Part shown: piece after piece, positions 26,059 to 34,386 of the stretch
How positions within the stretch are numbered: position 1 is the stretch's first letter
How the letters are laid out: each line of letters opens with the position of its first letter
Source: Bacteroidia bacterium
GTDB taxonomy: Bacteria > Bacteroidota > Bacteroidia > CAIKAF01
NCBI GenBank assembly: GCA_016742095.1
Contig: JACVCJ010000011.1
Span: forward strand, 37,764 to 101,763
Reading direction: 5' to 3'
Length of the DNA: 64,000 nucleotides
The notes under the pieces: model-generated
Databases searched by the model: none
The model's input: the letters and a program-made list of their open reading frames with translations, nothing else
Told to the model about the DNA's origin: nothing
Made by a program: the position numbers and the translations under genes

Positions 26059-29000
26059 TTAGAAGTTCAATGTAGCACCCAAGCGGATACGACGCGGTTG
26101 TGAGAAGTTATACGGACTGTTCACAGCCATGCCGTACATATCGCGGAAGGAAGCCGGACTCGGGAAAATAGACGCGAGGTAGGTCTGTGTCTGCTCGCTG
26201 GTCAGGAATCCATCGTCGTTGGCGTTACCCGTAAAGCGGTATACTCCGATCACGTTCTTGAAGTTGAACAGGTTGTTCACCAGCAGGTAGATCTCTACGT
26301 TACCGTTTCTGCGTGTAGCCAGGTCTTTTTTGCCTTCCACTTTCTTGCCACCGTATTTAAAGGTGAACTGTTTGTATACGCGCAGGTCGATGTTGAACTG
26401 CCAGGGCAGACGTGAACCGTTGATGGAACCCTGCAGCGGCTGTACACCGAACGGTGTGCTGGCCACGGTAGAGGCAACCTGCTGGCTGCGGCTGAACGGT
26501 AAACCCGAACCACCGGTAAATGTCAGTGAGAAACCGGCATTCTCGAGCGGAGCGGTAAATGCTTTACCGTTTACACCGGTCTTACCACCTTTACGTTTGA
26601 TGGTGGGACCTTCGCCTTCGTTGAAACCAAAGTCGAAGAATACGTTGAAGAAGTGACGCTGGTCAAGGCTCAGAGGCTGCAGAATTCTCAGGTTCGGCTG
26701 ACCCTGGCTAACCAGGTTGAAAGAGGAAGTGGTGTTGGCACCGGTACCTTCGGCAAACTGCATCGTATACGAAGCGTTGAAACCGAGGTTTTTGTTACGT
26801 ATACGATTATACGACAGGGTGATACCTTTGGTGGTACCGAAGTCGATGTTCTTATACGTAAAGTATGTGGCCGGATACGCTTCGCTGATACGGGATACCT
26901 GTATCTGGTCGCGTACCTCACGGTAGTATGCTGTGATCTTCAGGGCGGAGAACTCACCTACTGCCTGCTGGAAGCCCAGTGAGTAATCGATGGTTTTCTC
27001 AGGGCGCAGGTCCGGGTTGTTGAAGATACGGCTTGCGCTGTTATACGTGGGGTTCGCCCAGTAGAAGTAGTTGAACGGATCGAGACGGTTCAGACCGGCT
27101 GTCGGGCGCTGGATCAGCACGTCGTAGTGAGCCATGAAGATAGAACGGTCACTGATCGGGAACGAGAATGCGATACGGGGCTGTACGTTCACCTGCGGTT
27201 TGTAGTCTTTGAAAGAACCGGCTACGTTAAAGTTACCGCTGCCTACGCTCTCGCCGGAATTCACCAGCCAGGGCTGCGGTACCAGGTTGTTGCCGCGCAG
27301 TACGGTCGGGTCGTTGATCTCGGCACCCTGGGCATTGAACCAGCGGTCGCCGGAACGGTAACCCAAAACCTGTTTGTTGGCATCGTCCACCGCGTTGCTG
27401 TTTACATACACCACGTAGTCACTACCGATGTTCTGCGGGTGCTGTACATTCGATATCTCACCGGCGGTGCGGGTCTCATACAGGGAGTACGGGTCTTTCA
27501 GTACGCGCTGGTTGGCGTCGTAACGGTCTACACGTACACCCACGTTGAAGATCAGGTCGCGGAATGAGAATTTATCCATAATATAACCGGCGATATATAC
27601 CGGCTGGAACGGTGCAATATGACGGTTGAAATAACCCTGATCGCTTTTGGCGTTGAAGAAGTCTTCCAGGGAAGTACCGCCGCGCACTTTATTACCGTAT
27701 GCATCATAACCGTAGTAGCCTACCAGGGGGCTACCATTGTTCAGCAGCTCGTCCGGAGAGAACATCTGCAGGTTCAGCTGCGAGGGATCTACAGCGTCGA
27801 ACTGGAGAATTTCCTTGGCGTTTACGTCTTTACCCAGGGCGGTACGCAGCGATTTATCGAAATAAGCCTGTGCGGTATCGGCAAACAGGTAATCGTAACG
27901 GATGGTATCCATAAATACGCCCATATCATTATATACAGGCATCGGGTTTGTGAAGTCGAGCTGTGACAGGTGGTTGTTCACCAGCAGGCGGCCGCGTGTC
28001 CAGAGACTACCCGGAGCCAGTGCGTAAGACATGTCCTGGCGCTGCTCAAACTCGAAACCTACTTTGATACCGTGGTTCTTGATATCGAACTGACCATTAC
28101 CCACTACGCGGAACTGGCTGTTGCTGGTTTTACCGATGCTGTTGTAATAAGCTCCCGGAGCGCTGAAGATACCATAGATATCTGAAGGCTGGTCGCCGTT
28201 ACGCAGGGCCTGGTACTGGATCAGATTATTGAAGTCATCGTAGAATCCTGCCGGTGTAGAACTCAGACGATATACGTCGCTGGTATAGGTAGACAGTTCC
28301 GGATTGATGTTTGACGGAGTATAGTCCACCATTACATTGCGGTAACCATTCAGCAACCAGGCATCCAGGCCCGTGGTAGCGTCTGTTCCGCGGAGATAGG
28401 TAGCCTCACGCTGAACGCTAAAACTTCCTACATATCCGTAGTTGAAAATATTCTGACGGTTGCGCTGGTCAAAGTTCTCACCGAAGTTCTTAGAGTAGTC
28501 CACCTGTAAGGTCAGGGAACCGTTCTTCACGGTGCTGTTCTTCTTGCCGTCTTCGTTGTTGTCGAAACGCTGTGTGAAACGACCGAACACGTTATAACCA
28601 TAGTTACGGTTCACACCGTAGTTCTGCCAGTTGAAGGTCTGACCCGATTCCGGGGCGCCGCCGCCGCTGGCTGCAACGTCTTTACCATGTGTATAGAAAC
28701 CGTTACCACCAAAGGTCAGGATACTGTTCTTACCCAGACGGAAGTCCAGCTTGGCTACCATATTGATGTTCAGCTGCTGGGCATTACGGCGTCTTTTATT
28801 CAGGATGAAATCGTCTTGGGTCAGGTAGGCCGCATTCTGCGTAACACCACCGTCCACAAAACGGTACGGGTCATTCATAATGCTCTCGCGTACATCGGGT
28901 TTCAGGGTATACCAACCGTTAAAGGAAGGACGGGGATCTACTTTGTAGTTACCTTCCGCAGAAAGTAAGAGACCACCCACGGCTTCTTTGGTAATTTTGC

Positions 29001-29793
29001 CGGTTTCTGCATCAACAATCTTTTTATAAGCGATCGGACCACCTACGGTAGCGGCTACCAGGTGATGTCCGTATGCATCGAGATATTGTGAAGTATTACC
29101 CTCTACGCTACCAAACCACTCAGGCACAATACCTTTGGTATTTACGATCTGGTAACCACCCGTGGCGTCACCGAGATCGGCAGGGATACCACCGGTGAGG
29201 ATCGTGATCTCCTGTACGGCCTGCAGGGGCAGGTTCATACCGGTACGTACCTTTACACCGTCGATGATCACCTGCTGACCACCACGCGAACCGCGCAGGG
29301 TAGTGGTTTCACCGTTACCGTTGGCACCTTCGGCTACCTGTATCGCAGAGTTCAGATCACGCGAAGGCAGGCGTTTCAGCTGCTTTTCGTCCAGTGTGGT
29401 CTGCTGACTGGTTTTACCTTTATCAACAACCGGAGGAGTACTTCTTACAATAACACCGGTAAGTGCTCCTTTTTCCTTCAGACCGACATTCTGGAACGAA
29501 ATAACGTTACCGGAAACCTTTACATTGGTAACGGTCGATGTTTCAAAACTTACGTTGGAAACTTTCAGGGTATACACACCAACGGCAACACCTTTGATCT
29601 TGTAGTGACCTGCCGCATCTGTACTGGCTCCGGCCACTTTTACCGAACCATTGTAAAGCACAACGTTGGCAAAGGCAACCGGCTGACCCTTCGGATCTGT
29701 CACATCACCCTCAATATCACCTGTATTGCCCTGAGCAAAAGCGGCGAAAGAGGCAGTGAAGCACACAAGCGCAATGAGTAATCTTTTAATCAT
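26059..29793 (-). CDS. TonB-dependent receptor-like OM protein with carboxypeptidase-like domain
   Basis: A 1244-residue outer-membrane protein. After the signal MIKRLLIALVCFTASFAAFAQ comes a carboxypeptidase regulatory-like domain (GDIEGDVTDPKGQPVAFANV, about 22-110). A plug-like domain follows (KLKRLPSRDLNSAIQVAEG-type stretch and LRGSRGGQQVIIDGVKVR, about 125-230), then a long barrel ending in the aromatic LGATLNF. It resembles SusC-like receptors but no SusD partner follows; the operon instead continues with a giant secreted protein and a PorV-like barrel. The substrate is unknown, and it may serve in assembly rather than import. Confidence 0.86.
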   Translation of the reverse strand: MIKRLLIALVCFTASFAAFAQGNTGDIEGDVTDPKGQPVAFANVVLYNGSVKVAGASTDAAGHYKIKGVAVGVYTLKVSNVSFETSTVTNVKVSGNVISFQNVGLKEKGALTGVIVRSTPPVVDKGKTSQQTTLDEKQLKRLPSRDLNSAIQVAEGANGNGETTTLRGSRGGQQVIIDGVKVRTGMNLPLQAVQEITILTGGIPADLGDATGGYQIVNTKGIVPEWFGSVEGNTSQYLDAYGHHLVAATVGGPIAYKKIVDAETGKITKEAVGGLLLSAEGNYKVDPRPSFNGWYTLKPDVRESIMNDPYRFVDGGVTQNAAYLTQDDFILNKRRRNAQQLNINMVAKLDFRLGKNSILTFGGNGFYTHGKDVAASGGGAPESGQTFNWQNYGVNRNYGYNVFGRFTQRFDNNEDGKKNSTVKNGSLTLQVDYSKNFGENFDQRNRQNIFNYGYVGSFSVQREATYLRGTDATTGLDAWLLNGYRNVMVDYTPSNINPELSTYTSDVYRLSSTPAGFYDDFNNLIQYQALRNGDQPSDIYGIFSAPGAYYNSIGKTSNSQFRVVGNGQFDIKNHGIKVGFEFEQRQDMSYALAPGSLWTRGRLLVNNHLSQLDFTNPMPVYNDMGVFMDTIRYDYLFADTAQAYFDKSLRTALGKDVNAKEILQFDAVDPSQLNLQMFSPDELLNNGSPLVGYYGYDAYGNKVRGGTSLEDFFNAKSDQGYFNRHIAPFQPVYIAGYIMDKFSFRDLIFNVGVRVDRYDANQRVLKDPYSLYETRTAGEISNVQHPQNIGSDYVVYVNSNAVDDANKQVLGYRSGDRWFNAQGAEINDPTVLRGNNLVPQPWLVNSGESVGSGNFNVAGSFKDYKPQVNVQPRIAFSFPISDRSIFMAHYDVLIQRPTAGLNRLDPFNYFYWANPTYNSASRIFNNPDLRPEKTIDYSLGFQQAVGEFSALKITAYYREVRDQIQVSRISEAYPATYFTYKNIDFGTTKGITLSYNRIRNKNLGFNASYTMQFAEGTGANTTSSFNLVSQGQPNLRILQPLSLDQRHFFNVFFDFGFNEGEGPTIKRKGGKTGVNGKAFTAPLENAGFSLTFTGGSGLPFSRSQQVASTVASTPFGVQPLQGSINGSRLPWQFNIDLRVYKQFTFKYGGKKVEGKKDLATRRNGNVEIYLLVNNLFNFKNVIGVYRFTGNANDDGFLTSEQTQTYLASIFPSPASFRDMYGMAVNSPYNFSQPRRIRLGATLNF

Positions 29794-30123
29794 AAATTTA
29801 GCGCAGTTTACGTTAATTTAAACTTTAAGGGCGTAAAAATAGTTAATCACTTTTCTTTAACAAACCGTTAAGAATCTTTTTTGACGTTTTTTTGACCGTA
29901 TTCGTCGTTTATAATTGCTTATCAGTCGTTTAATCGAAACAGAGCTGACTACTTTCTTAGCCATTTATTTCAATATCAAAAATAGAAACATTGATCAAGC
30001 TTACCAATGACAAAAATGTATGTTTGTCGGATATAAGCCCTGATTCGTCGCCGGAATAACTGCGCCGGACTTTTTAAAGGAGCAGCGGACGCCGCCCCCG
30101 GGAAGTATTAAGAAAGTCTTAAA
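29794..30123. other. intergenic region, 330 bases, with long AT-rich leader of the receptor operon
   Basis: It holds the predicted promoter of the receptor operon (listed separately) and an AT-rich leader of about 175 bases with two near-identical T-runs followed by GAC at 29875-29895. A perfect inverted repeat TTAAGA-AAG-TCTTAA lies at 30108-30122, just after the stop of the small basic protein gene. I see no gene and no known riboswitch consensus. Confidence 0.6.
29977..30007 (-). promoter_or_regulatory. promoter of the OM receptor operon
   Basis: Minus strand: TTG (30007-30005), 20 bases, TATTTTTG (29984-29977), an exact -33/-7 match. It predicts a start site near 29971 and a leader of about 175 bases before the ATG ending at 29793. 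Confidence 0.6.
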
Positions 30124-30390
30124 TTATAATCCTTTACGGTTCGGACGATAGCCCGCCCGGTTCGAGTTGTTTACATTGCGCTTCATACGCTTGCGTGTGC
30201 TTTTGCTCTGGATGGACATGTGCCGCTTGATCCCGTATTTATAGGCCCGCTTGGCCGCTTTGGCCGTTTCTTTCTGCTGTCTTTTGATCTCCCTCTTGTT
30301 TACCGCACCCTCCTTCTGGGCATAGCTCTCCCCCGCCCCGTATACGATACCTATCCACAAACCCGCCAGGATCATCAGCCACTGTTTCAT
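30124..30390 (-). CDS. small exported basic protein
   Basis: An 88-residue protein beginning MKQWLMILAGLWIGIVYGAGESYAQ, a signal peptide with a clean cleavage site; the longer open frame upstream has no sensible N-terminus. The mature ~63 residues are very rich in Lys and Arg (KREIKRQQKETAKAAKRAYKY and a late RKRMKRNVNN). No homologue or function is recognised. The strong positive charge suggests binding to a polyanion such as peptidoglycan-linked or surface glycan (inference). Confidence 0.65.
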   Translation of the reverse strand: MKQWLMILAGLWIGIVYGAGESYAQKEGAVNKREIKRQQKETAKAAKRAYKYGIKRHMSIQSKSTRKRMKRNVNNSNRAGYRPNRKGL

Positions 30391-30409
30391 GCAAAATCTT
30401 TTAGTATTA

Positions 30410-30442
30410 CAAAGATATAACGAAAAATACAGCGTAACTTTG
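30410..30442. promoter_or_regulatory. divergent -7 elements, basic protein / Rieske-like lipoprotein
   Basis: TATCTTTG on the minus strand (30417-30410) faces the basic protein gene, 20 bases before its ATG. TAACTTTG on the plus strand (30435-30442) faces the lipoprotein gene at 30531. Both match TAnnTTTG exactly; no -33 TTG is clear for either. Confidence 0.4.
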
Positions 30443-30530
30443 TACGTTATATAGAATGTTAACATTCCTTAGCTTAAATTTTCTTTCGTTTATCCACGGA
30501 TGAATTTAACTAAAAAAGAGGCAAAACATT

Positions 30531-30956
30531 ATGTTAAGTAAAAAATACCTGGTTTTACCGTTATTCACCCTGCTGCTGGCCTTCGCCTCCTGCGAGGATA
30601 ATACCCCTAGCCCCGTGCCCAATGTGATCATCAACCGTTCCTTTAATATAGGCGCCCCCGAAAACGCATCGCTCAATGCCGTAGGCGGTTACATAATCGT
30701 GCCCGGTGAGGGTTACGGCGGACTCATCGTAGTACGCGCCACTTACGAAGACATGTATGCCTTTGATATGCAATGCACCAACGATCCGATCGACGTGGCC
30801 GGACGTACTACCGAGAACGGTCTGCTGCTGGAATGCGGCAAATGCGGCAGCCAGTTCATTTCCGTAAGCGGACAGGTAGCCCAGGGGCCCGCCTCGCTGC
30901 CGCTCAAAGGATATAAGACGTCCTTTAACGGGCAGATCGTGTACGTTACCAATTAA
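30531..30956 (+). CDS. lipoprotein with degenerate Rieske-like domain
   Basis: A 141-residue lipoprotein (LLLAFASC, Cys21). The mature part follows the small Rieske-fold pattern: GGYIIVPGEGYGGLIVV, a first loop at FDMQCTND, a second loop at LLECGKCGSQF, and the closing SLPLKGYKTSFNGQIVYV typical of ring-hydroxylase ferredoxin subunits. True Rieske clusters need C-x-H and C-x-x-H; here they read C82-T-N84 and C102-G-K-C105, so both histidines are gone. Other lipoproteins of this phylum show comparable substitutions. It may bind another metal, form a disulfide, or be structural. Monocistronic; its stop abuts the convergent ctpA. Confidence 0.72.
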   Translation: MLSKKYLVLPLFTLLLAFASCEDNTPSPVPNVIINRSFNIGAPENASLNAVGGYIIVPGEGYGGLIVVRATYEDMYAFDMQCTNDPIDVAGRTTENGLLLECGKCGSQFISVSGQVAQGPASLPLKGYKTSFNGQIVYVTN

Positions 30957-30957
30957 T

Positions 30958-32529
30958 TCAGAAAGACTGCAAGGCCTGCAGAGCTTTGGAAACCACAGGA
31001 TCGCTGCGCAGCAGGTACCCGGTGAACATGGAACCGGCGTCCAGGTTGCGGGCGATAAGCGCTTTGGTGCGTTGCAGGATGAACTGCTTTTCCGTTGCGC
31101 TCAAAACGGGCGTTATAATGTTTTTTTCCCGGGCCGTTTTCAGCACACCATTCAGGATAAGTCCGTCCAGGCCGGCGGGTACTCTTTTGGCGTCTCGGTT
31201 GGCATCGGCAAAGTTAAAGGCAAAATCGAGCAGTACACTTTCCTGCCACAGTTTGCCCGTAAATGCCGTGTAGCCCAGCGTATCCCAGCCTACGCGTATG
31301 TCCGGTGCAATGCCGCCACCGCCGTAGACCACACGTCCCTTGTCTGTAAAATACTTTAAGGTATCGGCGCCCGGCAGGGAATCCGAATCACTGAACTGAT
31401 GCTCGTAATAGGCCTGGTAATATGCCTCCACACCTTCTTTATACGGCCGCTGAATACTGCGTCCGCTGGGTGTAAAGTAACGGGCCACGGTAAGACGTAC
31501 GGCCGAACCGTCGGGCAGTTTTTTCACTTCCTGTACCAGTCCCTTACCGAATGAACGTCGTCCTACGATCACGCCGCGGTCATGGTCCTGTATGGCGCCG
31601 GCCAGGATCTCGCTGGCGCTGGCCGATTCTTCGTCGATCAGTATGGCCAGGCGTCCCTCTTCGAAAACACCGCCGCCCTTCGCCTTATAATTTTCGCGTT
31701 TGCGGTGCGTACCGGCCGTATAGGTGATCAGGTCTCCCGAAGGCAGGAACTCATCCGCTATTTTCACCGCCTCGTCCAGGTAACCGCCATGGTTGCCGCG
31801 CAGGTCCAGCAGCAGTTCCTGCATGCCCTGTACTTTCAGGGTTTTCAGGGCCCGCAGAAAATCGCGGTGGGTATTATCGATAAAACGGTTCACTTTTATA
31901 TAACCGGTGTTCTTGTCGAGCATTACCGACTGTTCTACGCTGTACACGGGGATAGGCCCGCGCACCAGGGAGAAGTCCACCGATTTTTTTTCCCGGGAAC
32001 GATACACCGTTACGTTCACGCGTGTGCCTTTCTTGCCGCGCAGCTTTTTCACCACGGAATCCGAGCTCATGCCCACGCCGGCCACCACTTCTTTTTCCAC
32101 TTTTACGATGCGGTCTCCGTCGCGCATACCCACCTGCGAGGCCGGGCCGCCGGAGATCACATGCACCACCACCACGGTGTCGCGTATCACGTTAAATTCT
32201 ATGCCGATGCCATCGAAATGGCCTTCCATATCTTCGTTAAATGCTTCCAGGTCAACCGGCGGCATATACACGGAATGCGGGTCCAGCTTACTCAGCAGCA
32301 TTTCCACCGTAATGTCCGAGATACTGTCCAGGTTCACCGGGTCTACGTAATCTTCCCCGATCATGCGCAGCAGGTACCCGATCTTCCCGCTGCCCGAGGA
32401 GGCAAAAACACCTGTACTCTTACCCGCAGGCAGTACAGAAGGTATATGTTTCCCGATAAAAACCCCGATAATCACAGCCAGCGTCACAACCAGAGAAAAA
32501 TAGATGCTGCTCTTCGAATTCTTCACCAT
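30958..32529 (-). CDS. S41-family C-terminal processing peptidase
   Basis: A 523-residue serine protease of the CtpA/Prc family. It has an N-terminal membrane anchor (YFSLVVTLAVIIGVFIG), a PDZ domain with GIGIEF and SGGPASQVGMRDGDRIV, and the protease core with the nucleophile region IDEESASASEILAGAIQDHDRG and the lysine region GRRSFGKGLVQ. A C-terminal helical tail follows. I choose the ATG ending at 32529 because a -7 promoter element (32554-32561) overlaps the earlier ATG at 32556. It processes or degrades periplasmic proteins. Confidence 0.92.
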   Translation of the reverse strand: MVKNSKSSIYFSLVVTLAVIIGVFIGKHIPSVLPAGKSTGVFASSGSGKIGYLLRMIGEDYVDPVNLDSISDITVEMLLSKLDPHSVYMPPVDLEAFNEDMEGHFDGIGIEFNVIRDTVVVVHVISGGPASQVGMRDGDRIVKVEKEVVAGVGMSSDSVVKKLRGKKGTRVNVTVYRSREKKSVDFSLVRGPIPVYSVEQSVMLDKNTGYIKVNRFIDNTHRDFLRALKTLKVQGMQELLLDLRGNHGGYLDEAVKIADEFLPSGDLITYTAGTHRKRENYKAKGGGVFEEGRLAILIDEESASASEILAGAIQDHDRGVIVGRRSFGKGLVQEVKKLPDGSAVRLTVARYFTPSGRSIQRPYKEGVEAYYQAYYEHQFSDSDSLPGADTLKYFTDKGRVVYGGGGIAPDIRVGWDTLGYTAFTGKLWQESVLLDFAFNFADANRDAKRVPAGLDGLILNGVLKTAREKNIITPVLSATEKQFILQRTKALIARNLDAGSMFTGYLLRSDPVVSKALQALQSF

Positions 32530-32553
32530 ACTTTCATTATTCCTAAATTGATA

Positions 32554-32561
32554 CAAACGTA
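32554..32561 (-). promoter_or_regulatory. -7 element of the S41 peptidase gene
   Basis: TACGTTTG on the minus strand (32561-32554) matches TAnnTTTG and lies 24 bases before the chosen ATG ending at 32529. Its overlap with the alternative ATG at 32556 argues for the later start. Confidence 0.45.
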
Positions 32562-32624
32562 GTTCATCTGTTTCAGAACACGCATAAATATTCTACAATT
32601 TTTCATTTTTTGAGGATTAAGCCC

Positions 32625-33644
32625 TCAAAACGTACGTCCATCCTTTTCCGGCAGCAGGGACCTCAGGCTGAATTCCTCCTGTGTTCTTACCTGCCAGCCC
32701 TTTTTTCCGTCCAGGTAACGGGCCAGGTACATCTGTTCACCCTGACCGGGGGTCGGTACCAGCACCGCCTTGCGAATACCCATGGCATGCAGGTCCATAA
32801 TGCCGGAGTAACCGCTGCGACAGATGAACAGGGCGGAGCGGGCCGCGACCTTCTGTAGTTCTTCCGGACCGGCCATTTCGTACAGGTATACATTGGCGGG
32901 TTGCAGGGCGGGCAATCCTTTTACACCGCGCAGCAGACAGAAACTATACTGAGGAAGTGCAGCCATCTGTTGCAGCAGTTTTTCTTCCAGCAGGCTGCGT
33001 TGCGGTTCCGGGCCCGAAAGTACGGCCAGTGCATCGTATACGAGGGGCTGCGTTTCTATGCTTTCGAAACGGGAAAGCGGGCCGATATAGATAACGGTAC
33101 TCCGTAACCAGCGGTTCGGCCGGCTGAGCGCCCCGGCAAGGCTTTGTGCCTCTTCTGCATGATCGGGCACCCATACTTCCGTGAAGCGGTTCATGATGCG
33201 CGCATGCATACGCGCCGCCAGGGAATTGACAAAGGAACTGCCGGTCCCCGGGCACAACTGGTGTGTAATGTATACGGAAGGGACCCTGCGCGAAAAAGCG
33301 CCGAAACGCCCGTCGCTGTATACATGCGTAAAGCCCTGCTGTTTACACAGTGCCTCGGTAAGCTGCTGTTCCAGTTTTTGTACACGCAGGGCCGGTAACA
33401 TCTGCAGTGCCAGCTTCAGTACGGTGCCGGTACCGCTGCGGCCGTAGCGGATATTGTAGGACGGATACTCATAAAAAACAAGATCGGGAAAGCGTTCCCG
33501 CAGGTACAGCAGGGCATTGCCGTCCGAGGCCAGGTGTACCTCCTTCCCTTCCGAAAGCAGGCGGCGGATCAGCGGTTCGCTGCGTGTGGCATGACCCAGG
33601 CCCCAGTTCAGTACACAAAACAGTATTTTTTCGCCCTTGCTCAT
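32625..33644 (-). CDS. GT-B glycosyltransferase, MurG/UGT-like
   Basis: A 339-residue cytosolic enzyme beginning MSKGEKILFCVLNWGLGHATRSEPL. The N-terminal GLGHATR motif is typical of glycosyltransferases that resemble MurG and the YjiC/UDP-glucuronosyl group. The C-terminal domain has FICRSGYSGIMDLHAMGIRKAVLVPTPGQGEQ, the nucleotide-sugar-binding block. No membrane helix. The donor and acceptor are unknown; it is divergent from an SDR gene, which gives no clear clue. Confidence 0.85.
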   Translation of the reverse strand: MSKGEKILFCVLNWGLGHATRSEPLIRRLLSEGKEVHLASDGNALLYLRERFPDLVFYEYPSYNIRYGRSGTGTVLKLALQMLPALRVQKLEQQLTEALCKQQGFTHVYSDGRFGAFSRRVPSVYITHQLCPGTGSSFVNSLAARMHARIMNRFTEVWVPDHAEEAQSLAGALSRPNRWLRSTVIYIGPLSRFESIETQPLVYDALAVLSGPEPQRSLLEEKLLQQMAALPQYSFCLLRGVKGLPALQPANVYLYEMAGPEELQKVAARSALFICRSGYSGIMDLHAMGIRKAVLVPTPGQGEQMYLARYLDGKKGWQVRTQEEFSLRSLLPEKDGRTF

Positions 33645-33663
33645 GCCGCTCGCAAATTAAGAA

Positions 33664-33671
33664 TAAATTTG
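33664..33671 (+). promoter_or_regulatory. -7 element immediately before the SDR gene
   Basis: TAAATTTG at 33664-33671 is an exact match; only four bases separate it from the ATG at 33676, predicting a leaderless or near-leaderless transcript. Confidence 0.5.
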
Positions 33672-33675
33672 CAGC

Positions 33676-34368
33676 ATGTTTGCATTGATCACCGGAGCAT
33701 CCGAAGGTATTGGCTGGGCCTGCGCCCAGAAACTGGCCGAAGAAGGGTACAACCTGATATTGGCCGCGCGCAACGAAGATAAACTGCTTCGCCGTGCCGA
33801 AGAACTGGTGGAAATAAACCCCGAGATCGAGGTATACGTACACGCCGGCAATCTTACCGACCAGACCAAACTGGTGGAACTGGCCTCCCTCATCAGCACC
33901 GAGGAAATTGCCCTGCACGTGCTCATCAACAACGTAGGGCAGTACATGGAAGATTCCGTGCTGGACGAACACAACCAGCTGTACAAATCCCTGCAGATAA
34001 ACCTGGTTACGCCCGTAAACCTCACCGCCCTGCTCTGGAAAGACATTGCCGCCCACAAAGGGCATATTTTCAATATCGGTTCCATACTGAGCCGCGACGT
34101 ACGCACCGAGGCCGCTTCCTACACCATGGCCAAGCATGCCCTGCGTGCCTGGAACAGGATGCTGGGCGAAGAACTGCGTCCGCGCGGGGTAAAGGTTACG
34201 GGAATTTTTCCGGCCAGCGTATATACCAAGGCCTGGGAAGGCAGCCCGGTAGACTCGGGACTGCTCATCGACCCGGAAGATATCGCCAGCCTCATCAGCC
34301 AGAACCTGAAAAGCGGTTTCCAGGCCGTACAATCCGAAATATTCATTGACACCATCTCCGGCCTGTAG
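33676..34368 (+). CDS. short-chain dehydrogenase/reductase
   Basis: A 230-residue NAD(P)-dependent SDR with the cofactor motif TGASEGIGWACA (TGxxxGIG), the NNVG stabilising motif, an active-site Ser in NIGSILSRD, and the YxxxK pair in SYTMAKHAL. Length is normal. It oxidises or reduces a hydroxyl or ketone substrate that cannot be deduced. A short 18-base gap leads to trmB on the same strand, so the two are probably cotranscribed. Confidence 0.92.
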   Translation: MFALITGASEGIGWACAQKLAEEGYNLILAARNEDKLLRRAEELVEINPEIEVYVHAGNLTDQTKLVELASLISTEEIALHVLINNVGQYMEDSVLDEHNQLYKSLQINLVTPVNLTALLWKDIAAHKGHIFNIGSILSRDVRTEAASYTMAKHALRAWNRMLGEELRPRGVKVTGIFPASVYTKAWEGSPVDSGLLIDPEDIASLISQNLKSGFQAVQSEIFIDTISGL

Positions 34369-34386
34369 GCCCCGTTTTTATTGACC

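Noticed and set aside
21781..29793. possible SusCD polysaccharide utilisation locus
   Set aside because: The receptor is SusC-like in layout, but no SusD, glycoside hydrolase or hybrid sensor lies in the operon.
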